Origin: Ruegeria denitrificans | GTDB lineage: Bacteria > Pseudomonadota > Alphaproteobacteria > Rhodobacterales > Rhodobacteraceae | Assembly (NCBI RefSeq): GCF_001458295.1 | Contig: NZ_CYUD01000003.1 | Location: 186,001-250,000 of the forward strand | Length of the DNA stretch: 64,000 nucleotides | Reading direction: 5' to 3' | Part shown: positions 34,750-43,725 of the stretch, piece by piece | How the letters are laid out: every line of letters begins with the position of its first letter | Position numbering within the stretch: position 1 is the stretch's first letter | Translations under genes and position numbers: made by a program | Notes under the pieces: generated by a model | What the model was told of the DNA's origin: nothing | The model's input: the letters and a program-made list of their open reading frames with translations, nothing else | Databases searched by the model: none

Positions 34750-35510
34750 AGGGCGGCGGCCGCAGCGGTTAGGAATGCCAGCTCAGCCAGTTGCTGAGAA
34801 GCCCCCAGAATATCGCCGGACTGACCGCCGATTTTGGCTTTTGCGATTCCGGCAAGCACAATGACGGCCAGCGCGGCCACGAGAAGGGGCAGGGCGACCG
34901 CGGTTCCCATCAAAAGCACCGCGCACAGCACAGCCAATCCAAAACCCGCCAAAACCGTTGCAACCCGCGGCGCTCCGACCGAGTGGCTCAGCCCGTTTTT
35001 GCGCGCATGGGGCAGGGCGTTCATCAGAACCGGCATGACCGCGCGGGACAGGATGCAGGCGACGAGGATTACACCATAGGCCCCGGCCATCAGTAAGGTT
35101 GCGATCAAAGCGACGCGCATCAACTGCGCGAAGATCAGCGCCAGCACACCATAGGTGCCGATATGGCTATCCTTCATGATTTCCAAGCGGCGTTCCTGGG
35201 TGAAACCACCCCAAAGCCCGTCCACGGTATCGGCCAGACCGTCTTCGTGCATCGCGCCGGTAGTCACGATCAGAACCGCAACCAGAATGACGGCGCTGAC
35301 CGCTGCGGGCAGGTTCACGGCCATTGCAGCCCAGCCCGCCACACAGGCCAGCAGCCCGATGATTAGACCAGCGACGGGAAATGCCCAAGCGGCATCGGCC
35401 TGCCGGGCAAAAGTTTTTTCCGGCAGGCGCGGCAGCGGCAGGCGGGTCAGCAGGACCAACGCCAGTGGTATATCCCACACGGAAAACAGCTTGGTGTCGT
35501 TTTTGTGCAC
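34746..35510 (-). CDS. cobS: Adenosylcobinamide-GDP ribazoletransferase (cobalamin synthase)
   Basis: 254 residues from a GTG at 35510; the open frame runs further upstream but only overlaps the cobT start region. It is a polytopic membrane enzyme that joins adenosylcobinamide-GDP and alpha-ribazole to form B12. Conserved features are LLTRLPLP near the N-terminus and the acidic motif [15 protein letters not shown] followed by [15 protein letters not shown], which bind metal and substrate. AAAGG lies 7 bases before the GTG. It is divergent from cobT, 79 bases away, with no cobalamin riboswitch recognised between them. Confidence 0.93.
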   Translation of the reverse strand: MHKNDTKLFSVWDIPLALVLLTRLPLPRLPEKTFARQADAAWAFPVAGLIIGLLACVAGWAAMAVNLPAAVSAVILVAVLIVTTGAMHEDGLADTVDGLWGGFTQERRLEIMKDSHIGTYGVLALIFAQLMRVALIATLLMAGAYGVILVACILSRAVMPVLMNALPHARKNGLSHSVGAPRVATVLAGFGLAVLCAVLLMGTAVALPLLVAALAVIVLAGIAKAKIGGQSGDILGASQQLAELAFLTAAAAAL

Positions 35511-35589
35511 TCCCGCGCCTTTCGGGGTCTTGTTGGATTGGACGCTTCGGTTAAACACACAGGACCACTCTGATGCAACGAGGCTTTGG

Positions 35590-36603
35590 ATGCTGCCCGA
35601 ACTTAATGACCTGAAAACTCTCCGCGATGCCCTGAGCCGGGCACCGGGTCCGGACAATGCCGCACTGCAGGGCGCGGCTGATCGCAACGGACAGCTGACC
35701 AAACCGCCCGGAGCACTGGGGCGGCTTGAAGATCTTGTAATCTGGTATGCCGCGTGGCGTGGGGATTCTCGCCCGCAAATCTCGGCACCGCAGGTTATTG
35801 TGTTTGCTGGCAATCATGGGGTTACTGCGCAGGGTGTGTCTGCCTTTCCGCCCGATGTGACCGTGCAGATGGTCATGAACTTTGAACATGGTGGTGCGGC
35901 GATCAACCAATTGGCCAAGGCCGCCGGGGCCACGATGGATGTGCATGCTCTGGAACTGGACCGGCCAACGGCGGATTTCACTGCAGGCCCGGCGATGACC
36001 GAGGATGAACTGTTGCAGGCCTTGCGTACCGGCTGGGAGGCCGTCGACCCCAAGGCCGACCTGTTGGTGGTTGGAGAAATGGGCATTGGAAACACCACCC
36101 CGGCGGCTGCAATCGCTTGCGCCTTGTTCGGTGGGAAAGCCGCGGATTGGACCGGGCGCGGCACCGGTGTAGATGACGCAGGGCTTGCGAATAAAACCCG
36201 TGTGGTGGCCGAAGGTGTGGCTTTGCATGGCGACTCGGGCGACGGGCTGGAAATCCTAGGCCGTTTGGGCGGGCGTGAAATCGCAGCTATGGCGGGCGCC
36301 ATCGCAGCGGCCCGTGTTCTGCGCATCCCTGTCATTCTGGATGGCTTCATCTGCGCGGCTGCGGCGGCCTGCTTGGCCGATGTGTCCGCTGGGGCCCTTG
36401 ATCACACCGTAGCAGGTCATCAAAGTGCTGAAAGTGCGCACGGGGCCGTATTGGACAAACTGGGCAAACAACCACTACTGAACCTTGGGCTGCGCCTGGG
36501 CGAGGGATCGGGCGGTGCGCTGGCGATCAATATCCTCAAAAGCGCGGTTGCTTGTCATTCAGGCATGGCAACCTTTGCCGAGGCCGGAGTGTCCGGCGGC
36601 TGA
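35590..36603 (+). CDS. cobT: Nicotinate-nucleotide-dimethylbenzimidazole phosphoribosyltransferase
   Basis: 337 residues from the ATG at 35590 (the frame is open upstream into the divergent gene). CobT makes alpha-ribazole phosphate for the lower ligand of B12. Signature segments are [34 protein letters not shown], and [18 protein letters not shown], with the catalytic glutamate expected near the C-terminus in [14 protein letters not shown]. It works with the divergent cobS. A hairpin shared with the Kef-type gene follows. Confidence 0.95.
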   Translation: MLPELNDLKTLRDALSRAPGPDNAALQGAADRNGQLTKPPGALGRLEDLVIWYAAWRGDSRPQISAPQVIVFAGNHGVTAQGVSAFPPDVTVQMVMNFEHGGAAINQLAKAAGATMDVHALELDRPTADFTAGPAMTEDELLQALRTGWEAVDPKADLLVVGEMGIGNTTPAAAIACALFGGKAADWTGRGTGVDDAGLANKTRVVAEGVALHGDSGDGLEILGRLGGREIAAMAGAIAAARVLRIPVILDGFICAAAAACLADVSAGALDHTVAGHQSAESAHGAVLDKLGKQPLLNLGLRLGEGSGGALAINILKSAVACHSGMATFAEAGVSGG

Positions 36604-36609
36604 CTCTGA

Positions 36610-36639
36610 CGGCCTGATCCGACTGCCTGGATCAGGCCG
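36610..36639. terminator. Strong inverted repeat between cobT and the Kef-type antiporter
   Basis: Perfect 11-bp stem CGGCCTGATCC/GGATCAGGCCG with an 8-base loop, followed on the + strand by ATTT. It overlaps the final codons of the convergent antiporter gene and probably terminates one or both transcripts. Confidence 0.75.
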
Positions 36640-38512
36640 ATTTCTGAGCGTGTTTTTCAGCCAGTTCCAGCAGTTCAGTTTCCAGGTCTTTCTCGAATTG
36701 CTGCGCACGCTCGATGTATTTCTTGTTTTCCGCCGTTGGCATACCGGGAATCCAAAGCTCGGCCAGATCCCGGATCGAGGCGCGGTCGTGGTGGTAAAAG
36801 GTCTGTTCGGCCTGCGCAGCCTCATATTCGCTGAGCCCGATATTCTCGAGCACATAGCGTCCAGCACGCAGTGAACTGTCAAACATCTCGCGCACGATGT
36901 CATTCGCGCCTGCCTGATACAGCTCGTATACGTGGGTGCGATCATGGGCTCGGGCAATGATGTGCAAATCCGGGCGCTGACGCCGTGCAAAACTGACCAG
37001 ACGGGTCACAGTCTTGCGGTCATCCATTGCCGCAACAAGAACAGCGGCTTTCTCAAGCCCTGCGGCGCGCAGCAACTCGGGGCGTGTCGGATCACCCAAG
37101 AACCCTTTGACCCCAAAGCGGCGCATCAACTGGATGGTCTCGATATCATGATCCAGAACGATGGTCTTGAACCCGCTGGCTCGCACCAGCCGGTTCACGA
37201 TCTGCCCAAAACGTCCAATACCGGCGATGATCACTGGGCCTTTCTCGTCGATCTCGTCGGGTTCGACCTGCGGGGCGTTATCCCTGATCCGACGGGACAT
37301 AAGGTCGTAGATGATGAACAACAGCGGGGTGATCAGCATGGTCAGGGCGATGATCATTAACAGTTTCTGCGACAAGTCAGGTGGGATGACGTTCTGCTGC
37401 GTGGAAAAGGCCAGCAGGACAAATCCGAACTCACCCGCCTGCGCCAGACCCAGCGTGAACAGCCAGTGATCACGCCCGCGCAGCTTGAAGGCGCGCCCGA
37501 CCAAATACAGGATAGCCCCCTTTGTCAGAATGACCAGCAGCGCCAGTCCGATCAGTTCAAGCGGGTCGTTGAAGAAATAGGCGACGTCAATTCCGGCACC
37601 AACGGTGATGAAGAAGAGACCCAGGAACAGACCCTTGAAGGGCTCAAGGTCGCTTTCCATCTCATGCCGGAATTCCGAACTGGCCAGAACAACACCCGCT
37701 AGAAACGCACCCAAGGCGGGGGACAGGCCAACAAGAGTCATCAGGAAGGAGATTCCCACGACGATCATCAACGCCAGCGCGGTATACATCTCGCGCAGGC
37801 GGGTAGCGTGTATGAACCGGAATAGGGGACGCGTCAGGTACACGCCCGCAAGGATCACAAAGGCGATGGCGCCAAGGGTGACCAATGTGACCGCCCAACC
37901 GGGCAGGCCCTCGACCAAAGACAGGCTGTGATGGGCGCTATCGTGAAGTTCCGTTACTCCGCGGTCAATTGACCCGTCGCTTTCAAGATGGGGCATGGCA
38001 GGCAACGCCAGCAGCGGCAATAAGGCCAGAATGGGGATCACCGCGATGTCCTGCGTCAGCAGCACGGAAAACGTGGCACGGCCTCCGTTTGTCTGCATCA
38101 GCCCTTTTTCCGATAGCGTTTGCAGCACAATCGCGGTCGAGGACAGAGACAAAGTCAGACCAACTGCCAGCGCTACCGACCACGGGTGGTTTGCATACAT
38201 GGCCACAACGGCGATGGCGGCAGTCGACAAACCAACCTGCAGGCCACCCAACCCCAAAAGCCTGTCCCGCATATCCCACAATGCGCGGGGTTCAAGCTCA
38301 AGCCCGATCAGGAACAGCATCATGACCACGCCGAACTCGGCTACATGCTGCAGGCTTTCAGCTTCAGCGCCGACCAGTCCGAATACAGGTCCAATGACGA
38401 TGCCGGCTGCCAGATATCCCAGCACGGACCCCAGTCCCAGACGGGCCGATAACGGCACGGCGATCACGGCGGCTGCCAGATAGATCGAAGCCTGGTAGAG
38501 GAAGTCGTCCAT
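36632..38512 (-). CDS. Kef-type monovalent cation/H+ antiporter (CPA2) with RCK domain
   Basis: A 626-residue protein. Residues 1-390 are about twelve membrane helices, including LGLGSVLGYLAAGIVIGP and the SSTAIVLQTL motif of CPA2 exchangers. Residues about 425-560 are a TrkA-N/RCK nucleotide-binding domain (IIAGIGRFGQIVNRLVRASG). It resembles KefB/KefC, glutathione-gated K+ efflux systems that lower pH against electrophiles. No KefF/G partner gene lies next to it. AAAGGA precedes the ATG at 38512 by 6 bases. Confidence 0.9.
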   Translation of the reverse strand: MDDFLYQASIYLAAAVIAVPLSARLGLGSVLGYLAAGIVIGPVFGLVGAEAESLQHVAEFGVVMMLFLIGLELEPRALWDMRDRLLGLGGLQVGLSTAAIAVVAMYANHPWSVALAVGLTLSLSSTAIVLQTLSEKGLMQTNGGRATFSVLLTQDIAVIPILALLPLLALPAMPHLESDGSIDRGVTELHDSAHHSLSLVEGLPGWAVTLVTLGAIAFVILAGVYLTRPLFRFIHATRLREMYTALALMIVVGISFLMTLVGLSPALGAFLAGVVLASSEFRHEMESDLEPFKGLFLGLFFITVGAGIDVAYFFNDPLELIGLALLVILTKGAILYLVGRAFKLRGRDHWLFTLGLAQAGEFGFVLLAFSTQQNVIPPDLSQKLLMIIALTMLITPLLFIIYDLMSRRIRDNAPQVEPDEIDEKGPVIIAGIGRFGQIVNRLVRASGFKTIVLDHDIETIQLMRRFGVKGFLGDPTRPELLRAAGLEKAAVLVAAMDDRKTVTRLVSFARRQRPDLHIIARAHDRTHVYELYQAGANDIVREMFDSSLRAGRYVLENIGLSEYEAAQAEQTFYHHDRASIRDLAELWIPGMPTAENKKYIERAQQFEKDLETELLELAEKHAQKSA

Positions 38513-38531
38513 GTTTGTCCTTTCGGTCTGG

Positions 38532-38987
38532 TCAGGTGGGTAAAGGGGCGTCGCGTTTAAGCTGGTCCATCACGATCTGGCTTTGGACCCGCGCCACGGC
38601 AGGATGCGGCAGTATGACCTGGTGAAGCAAGCGGTTGAGCGCGGCCAGATCGTCGCAATAGACATGCAACAGGTAATCTGCCTCGCCGGTCATCGTCCAG
38701 GCGCTGGTGATCTCAGGTCGTGTGTCTACCATGCGGGCAAAGCTTTGGGATTGTTCGGGGCCGTGGGTACCCAGATGCACCTGAACGAAACCCTGAACAT
38801 GCAGGCCAAGTTTTAACGGATCCAACCGCGCGGCATACCCAGTGATATACCCTTCGGCTTCCAGACGTTGCCGCCGCCGCCCGGCTTGACTGGGCGACAG
38901 GTTCAGCATTTCGCCCAGTTGATGTGCGGTCAGATGGGCATCCACCTGCAAGGCGGATAACAGGCGCATGTCGGTGGAATCCAGCAT
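38532..38987 (-). CDS. Lrp/AsnC-family regulator, probably of the HPPD gene
   Basis: 151 residues from the ATG at 38987, with GGAGA upstream (an ATG at 39020 would add 11 residues). The N-terminal HTH begins MLDSTDMRLLSALQVDAHLT and contains LSPSQAGRRRQRLEAEGYI; the C-terminal RAM/AsnC effector domain includes TGEADYLLHVYCDDLAALN. It is divergent from the 4-hydroxyphenylpyruvate dioxygenase gene, a layout in which Lrp proteins commonly regulate amino-acid catabolism; tyrosine or an analogue may be the effector, which is an inference. Confidence 0.88.
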   Translation of the reverse strand: MLDSTDMRLLSALQVDAHLTAHQLGEMLNLSPSQAGRRRQRLEAEGYITGYAARLDPLKLGLHVQGFVQVHLGTHGPEQSQSFARMVDTRPEITSAWTMTGEADYLLHVYCDDLAALNRLLHQVILPHPAVARVQSQIVMDQLKRDAPLPT

Positions 38988-39132
38988 ATGCGGATTTTCT
39001 CCATAAATTGATGCAACCATGCGGGTTTTGCGCGTTCTAACCCAGTTTACACGAAAACTATGCGCAGAAACAGCGCCAGTTAAGGAGTATTTTGGAATCA
39101 GCAAAGAAATTCCTGTTTTAAGGAGACGCGCC

Positions 39133-40230
39133 ATGGGTCCTTTCCCCCACAACGCCCCGAAATCTGAAATCAGTAAAGAAAACCCGGTCGGTACGGACGG
39201 GTTTGAATTTGTAGAGTTTGCCCATCCGAACCCGCAGGAATTGCGCGAACTGTTCGCCAGGATGGGTTACGAAATGGTCGGTTGCCACAAGGACAAGCCC
39301 ACGGTCGAGCTGTGGCAGCAGGGCGACGTGACTTACATCCTCAATGCTGATCCTGAAAGTTTCGCCGCCCGGTTTGCTGACGAACATGGCCCCTGTGCCT
39401 CGGCAATGGGCTGGCGTGTTGCAGATGCGCAGAAAGCCTATGAGCACGCAGTGGCCAAAGGGGCAGAGCCTTATGACGCAGCGGACAAGGTGATGGATGT
39501 TCCTGCGATTAAGGGGATCGGTGGTTCGTTGATCTATTTCATCGATCAGTACCACGACACCTCGCCCTATAATCAAGAATTCACCTGGACCACCCAGTCC
39601 AAGCCGCGCGGTGACGGGTTCTATTACCTCGATCATCTGACCCACAATGTCTATCGCGGGAATATGGATAAGTGGTTCAGATTTTATGAAAGCCTGTTCA
39701 ACTTTCGCGAAATCCGGTTTTTCGACATTCAGGGCAAGCACACCGGTCTTTTCAGTCGCGCTCTGACTTCGCCTTGCGGACGAATCCGCATTCCGATCAA
39801 CGAAGATCGTGGCGAAACCGGGCAGATCGTATCCTACCTAAACAAATATAAAGGTGAGGGGATACAGCATATCGCGGTGGGCAGCGAAGATATCTATGCC
39901 TCAACCGATGCGATTGCCAAGAAGGGTTTGAAATTCATGCCCGGCCCGAACAAGGCCTATTATGAGATGTCCAGGGACCGGGTTGTCGACCATGACGAGC
40001 CGCTGGATCGCATGATGAAGCACGGTATCCTGATCGACGGAGAAGGCGTTCTGGATGGTGGCGAGACCCGAATCCTGCTGCAAATTTTCTCGAAAACCGT
40101 GATTGGCCCGATCTTTTTTGAGTTTATTCAGCGTAAGGGCGACGATGGGTTCGGCGAGGGGAACTTTCAGGCTTTGTTCGAATCCATCGAGCGCGAGCAG
40201 ATCGAAAGTGGTGAAATTTCAGCTGTTTGA
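39133..40230 (+). CDS. hppD: 4-hydroxyphenylpyruvate dioxygenase
   Basis: 365 residues from the ATG at 39133, with AAGGAGA 6 bases upstream. HPPD converts 4-hydroxyphenylpyruvate to homogentisate in tyrosine breakdown. The three iron ligands are visible: histidine in YLDHLTHNV, histidine in GIQHIAVGSEDIY, and glutamate in FFEFIQRKG near the C-terminus. FSRALTSPCGRIRIPINE is a conserved family segment. Homogentisate dioxygenase genes are not adjacent. A tetraloop hairpin follows the stop. Confidence 0.95.
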   Translation: MGPFPHNAPKSEISKENPVGTDGFEFVEFAHPNPQELRELFARMGYEMVGCHKDKPTVELWQQGDVTYILNADPESFAARFADEHGPCASAMGWRVADAQKAYEHAVAKGAEPYDAADKVMDVPAIKGIGGSLIYFIDQYHDTSPYNQEFTWTTQSKPRGDGFYYLDHLTHNVYRGNMDKWFRFYESLFNFREIRFFDIQGKHTGLFSRALTSPCGRIRIPINEDRGETGQIVSYLNKYKGEGIQHIAVGSEDIYASTDAIAKKGLKFMPGPNKAYYEMSRDRVVDHDEPLDRMMKHGILIDGEGVLDGGETRILLQIFSKTVIGPIFFEFIQRKGDDGFGEGNFQALFESIEREQIESGEISAV

Positions 40231-40250
40231 ACCTATAGGTTAAAGCATAT

Positions 40251-40270
40251 TGCGGGCGTTCGCGCCCGCA
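40251..40270. terminator. UUCG-tetraloop hairpin between HPPD and the pilus-like gene
   Basis: Perfect 8-bp stem TGCGGGCG/CGCCCGCA enclosing TTCG, directly before the convergent gene's stop codon. There is no long T tract; it may still stabilise or end both transcripts. Confidence 0.6.
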
Positions 40271-42148
40271 TTAGCTGCGCGGCATCTTCAGGGTCAGGTT
40301 CCGACCTTTTTTCTGATAGCGCAGTTCACTGTCGCCAATTGCAACGACCTTTCCACCGTCCACCCTGTCGCCAACTTTCAGTTTTTTGTAGCGACCGCTG
40401 GGCAAACGCACCAGTGCACGACGATTGGCGGGTGTACCGTAAACCCCGATCAGATTCAGTTTGCGCAAGTTCAGCGCGTTGTCGATCGTCGCCTGCCGCG
40501 CGACAGAAGCCGCAGACGGAATTTTGGGCGCAACGGTTCTGGGCTGGAAAGACCCGGCCTCGGCTTGACTAATTGCAGCGGTCGAACCCAGATTGGCGGT
40601 TTGCGTCCCGGTAGACGGTGCAAGACCCGCCGGGCGGGTTTTCGGGCGCGGCACGCGCACCACCGCCAGCGCGGTGGGGGTATAGTCAATCTGCGGCTGT
40701 TGTTGCAGTGAGGCAGGACGCAGTTTGGGACGCCGTCCGGCCAGTTCCTCTAGCGTACGACCCCCCAATTGTTGACGTTCGAACTGCTCGATCAAATTGT
40801 CAGGGCGGGGCTTGGGGCGCAGCCCGGCCAGCCTGTCGGGGGTTTCCTCTAAGGTCGGTTCCTCTTCGAACCGGACGGGAGGTTCGGGCGGCGTTTTCGA
40901 TGGCCGTCCGAGATAGACGACTACTCCGTCGGGGTTCAATGTTCCTTCGACGCTGGGTGTAACCAGGCCGCGATCATCCAGTTCGAACTGGGTGTCGACA
41001 ACGCTTGGCAGAGCGATCGGTTCGATGGGCGTGTCGGTGGCAAAGCTCTGCACTTGGGGGAGGGCAACCGCGTCGGTGGAAAGCTTGGAATTGTCCACAG
41101 ATGCCAGGTACAGTTCTTCCAGCGGGGGCAAAGCCTGCGGTACCAGCGGATCGGGTGCGACGACCTCTATGCCGGGTTGGATGGAGAGGCCTTCAGGTTC
41201 CGGGTCGCGGGCAACTTCGCCCACGACCGTTGGCACCACATTCAACGCTTCGAGAATTGCGGTGTCTGTGGGCGAAAGCTCAGATTCGATATCGTCGGTT
41301 TGGGTTGCCGGTTCCTGTTCGGGAACGGTGATGTCCGGATCAAGCTCTACCGTTTCAGGCTCAGTCGGTGATTCCGGTGTGTCGCTGGCCTGAAGCGTGG
41401 GCGTAGGCGTGGTGTTCGCGATCTGGGCCGTGTCTGGATCAGGTTTCTGCGCGTCGTCCGATCCGGTCAGCGCCCATACACCCAAAACTGTCACTATCCC
41501 CAGTGCGGCCACCGCCGGAATAGCGTATCGTTTTTCAATTAGGTCACTAGGTATTCTACTGGGTGCTGAGGCCGTCGGTGCGGATCGGAACACGTCCGGG
41601 GCCGCGTCCTCAGCGATAGGGTGAACATTTGGTATTGCCGTGTCTGATTGATTCTGGCCTTTGGCCCTAGACGCAGGAGACACAGCTTCTGACGGCTCAA
41701 ACAATGGCTCGGTGGGGAAAGTGCTTGGATCGGTATCCGTGGTGAACTGAACCGGTATGAACCCGTGTTCGGTTGCAAAGTTGCGCGCTTCATCCAGTGT
41801 CTGCCGCGTCACAGCGGCTACATAAGTGGTGGAACCGACCGTTGCGGTGTCAAAGACCAAATCTTCGACGGCATAGGGTGTATCCTCGGCCAGCCTTTGC
41901 TTGGCGTTGTCTTCACGAGTTTGGTCATCCGATTTTACAGACAGAAACCGTATCTGCTCGGTCGGGATTACAACCTTGCAATTCAGGTTGTTTTCCAGCG
42001 CAAATGCTTTTTCCTGAAGGTCGCGAAGCTGTGCATTCAGATCCGACGCGTCGAGCGCAACCTCACCAATGCAGAACCAATCGTCATCGGATCGGTGGTG
42101 CACAGATATTCCGGTTGCAGAAAAAGACAGCGCAAAGGCGGGTTTCAT
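40271..42148 (-). CDS. Fusion of PilM/GspL-like and PilP/GspC-like parts
   Basis: A 625-residue single-pass membrane protein. The N-terminal ~140 residues resemble the start of actin-like type IV pilus/type II secretion proteins (FALSFSATGISVHHR, then EQIRFLSVKSDDQTRED). One membrane helix lies at residues 209-227. A long proline/acid-rich region follows (about 230-555), with repeated PKPRPxxL-type motifs (GLRPKPRPDNL, RRPKLRPASL and RPKTRPAGL). The last ~65 residues, LIGVYGTPANRRALVRLPSG and VGDRVDGGKV, match the PilP/GspC homology domain. Joining both halves in one protein is unusual, and no other pilus or secretion genes are nearby. Confidence 0.6.
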   Translation of the reverse strand: MKPAFALSFSATGISVHHRSDDDWFCIGEVALDASDLNAQLRDLQEKAFALENNLNCKVVIPTEQIRFLSVKSDDQTREDNAKQRLAEDTPYAVEDLVFDTATVGSTTYVAAVTRQTLDEARNFATEHGFIPVQFTTDTDPSTFPTEPLFEPSEAVSPASRAKGQNQSDTAIPNVHPIAEDAAPDVFRSAPTASAPSRIPSDLIEKRYAIPAVAALGIVTVLGVWALTGSDDAQKPDPDTAQIANTTPTPTLQASDTPESPTEPETVELDPDITVPEQEPATQTDDIESELSPTDTAILEALNVVPTVVGEVARDPEPEGLSIQPGIEVVAPDPLVPQALPPLEELYLASVDNSKLSTDAVALPQVQSFATDTPIEPIALPSVVDTQFELDDRGLVTPSVEGTLNPDGVVVYLGRPSKTPPEPPVRFEEEPTLEETPDRLAGLRPKPRPDNLIEQFERQQLGGRTLEELAGRRPKLRPASLQQQPQIDYTPTALAVVRVPRPKTRPAGLAPSTGTQTANLGSTAAISQAEAGSFQPRTVAPKIPSAASVARQATIDNALNLRKLNLIGVYGTPANRRALVRLPSGRYKKLKVGDRVDGGKVVAIGDSELRYQKKGRNLTLKMPRS

Positions 42149-42312
42149 ATTCCCGAGGAACCATAATTGTCAGCATCAATGCAAACGGGTTTCCGTCCGC
42201 AGGCTGACATTAAAGCAGGATCTCGCCGAGGGAAAGAAAAAGCCAGTACTTCCCCTTGTCTGACAAACCCCGTCGACCCCATCTTGGTAGAGAAGAAATT
42301 GGAGGGAAGACC

Positions 42313-43008
42313 TTGAAGAAAATCGCTTTTCTGGCCGCGATGCTGGCCGTAGCGGCCGCAGGAATGGCCCATGCGGAAGAACGTCGCATCACCGTGGATG
42401 CAACCGGCACCGTGCAGGCTGCCCCGGATATGGCAACCATCGCTTTGGGTGTCACTAACGAAGACCCGCAGGCGTCAAATGCGATGCAGGCTACGTCTGA
42501 TGCGGTGGCACAGATTCTGAAACGGCTTGAAGACATGGGAGTCGAATCCCGTGACGTTCAGACCCGTGATCTGTCGCTGTCGCCGGTCTGGTCCGGACGG
42601 AACAATCAAAGTGGTGAGCGGCCCGAAATTTCCGGCTTTGTCGCTTCGAACAATGTTCAGGTCCGTGTCCGCGATCTGACCCAGTTGGGCACGATCATGG
42701 ATGCGGTCATTCAGGACGGTGCCAACAATTTTGGTGGGCTGAGCTTTGGTGTGCAGGAACCAACTCCGTTGCAGGCACAGGCGCGGGCTGAGGCTGTTGC
42801 GGAAGCGACTGCAAAGGCGGAACAGTTGGCACAGGCGGCCAATGTGACGCTGGGCCCGGTTCAGCACATTAGCGAGCAGGTCCGAGGCCTCAGTCCTGCG
42901 CCACAATTGCGCGCGATGGCTATGGCCGAAGGGGGCGGCGTGCCGGTTGCTGGGGGTGAGATTTCAGTCTCGGTCAGCGTGTCGATGGAATTCGGGATGA
43001 CCGAGTGA
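42313..43008 (+). CDS. SIMPL (DUF541) periplasmic protein
   Basis: 231 residues from a TTG start at 42313, chosen because GGAGGG lies exactly 6 bases upstream and the first 21 residues then form a clean signal peptide (KKIAFLAAMLAVAAAGMAHA). The mature part has RRITVDATGTVQAAPDMATI and GISFGVQ-like segments of the SIMPL domain, found in periplasmic/outer-membrane stress proteins such as YggE. Its 3' end overlaps the convergent GNAT gene by 45 bases. Confidence 0.82.
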   Translation: MKKIAFLAAMLAVAAAGMAHAEERRITVDATGTVQAAPDMATIALGVTNEDPQASNAMQATSDAVAQILKRLEDMGVESRDVQTRDLSLSPVWSGRNNQSGERPEISGFVASNNVQVRVRDLTQLGTIMDAVIQDGANNFGGLSFGVQEPTPLQAQARAEAVAEATAKAEQLAQAANVTLGPVQHISEQVRGLSPAPQLRAMAMAEGGGVPVAGGEISVSVSVSMEFGMTE

Positions 43009-43722
43009 GCCTTTGTTCTGACTGCTGGCCTTCAGCGATTGCCGTTGTTGGCCCGTCTGGTCGAAATTGTCCGGCGACAGCCACTCTTCAAACGCGGTTT
43101 TAATCCGTGGCCATTCACTGTCCAGGATCGAATACCAGGCGGTATCCCGGTTCCGACCCTTATAGTGGGTGGCCTGCCGAAAGATGCCCTCGAAGGTAAA
43201 GCCCAGACGCTCGGCCGCGCGGCAGGATGCGGCGTTCAGGGCGTCGCATTTCCATTCATAGCGGCGATAGCCCAACTCGTCGAAGACACGGCGCATCATC
43301 AGGTAAATGGTCTCGGTCGATTGCGGACTGCGCTGCAAGAGGGGTGAAAAGTGGATATGGCCGATCTCGATCACACCCGCCGCCGGTGCGATCCGTAGGA
43401 ATGAGGCCATGCCGACCGGCGTTTCATCTTCGTCCAGCACCGTGTGAAACATCGGATCGGCGTCCATGCACGTGGCGCGGGTCCAATCCTCGAATTCCTG
43501 TTCACTACCGAACGGCCCGTAGGGCAGGTAGGTCCAGTTGCTACCATCGGTATCGTGGGCAAACGCCCGGTAAAGCCCGGGCGAATGTCGGTTCACATCA
43601 AGCGGCACGACAGAACAATACCGGCCCTCCATCGGTGTATAGGGCGGCGTCGGACGCGGAAAATGGTCTGATACTGGCAGACCGATGGGTTGGCCCAGAT
43701 CATTGGTATCGTGCTCGCTCAT
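42964..43722 (-). CDS. GNAT-family N-acetyltransferase (RimJ/RimL type)
   Basis: A 252-residue protein whose GNAT fold spans residues 25-215: MEGRYCSVVPLDVNRHSPGL, then GVIEIGHIHFSPLLQRSPQS and the acetyl-CoA region ALNAASCRAAERLGFTFEGI. It presumably acetylates an N-terminal or small-molecule amine. The last ~40 residues are polar and overlap the 3' end of the SIMPL gene. It begins 3 bases after metY on the same strand, so the two are probably one operon. Confidence 0.85.
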   Translation of the reverse strand: MSEHDTNDLGQPIGLPVSDHFPRPTPPYTPMEGRYCSVVPLDVNRHSPGLYRAFAHDTDGSNWTYLPYGPFGSEQEFEDWTRATCMDADPMFHTVLDEDETPVGMASFLRIAPAAGVIEIGHIHFSPLLQRSPQSTETIYLMMRRVFDELGYRRYEWKCDALNAASCRAAERLGFTFEGIFRQATHYKGRNRDTAWYSILDSEWPRIKTAFEEWLSPDNFDQTGQQRQSLKASSQNKGSLGHPEFHRHADRD

Positions 43723-43725
43723 GAC

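Noticed and set aside
35511..35589. Cobalamin riboswitch between cobS and cobT
   Set aside because: The gap is only 79 bases and lacks the conserved B12-box sequence; a riboswitch would not fit.
34746..35813. Longer cobS of 355 residues
   Set aside because: The extra 100 residues run through the divergent cobT start and are unlike CobS; the GTG at 35510 gives the normal length.
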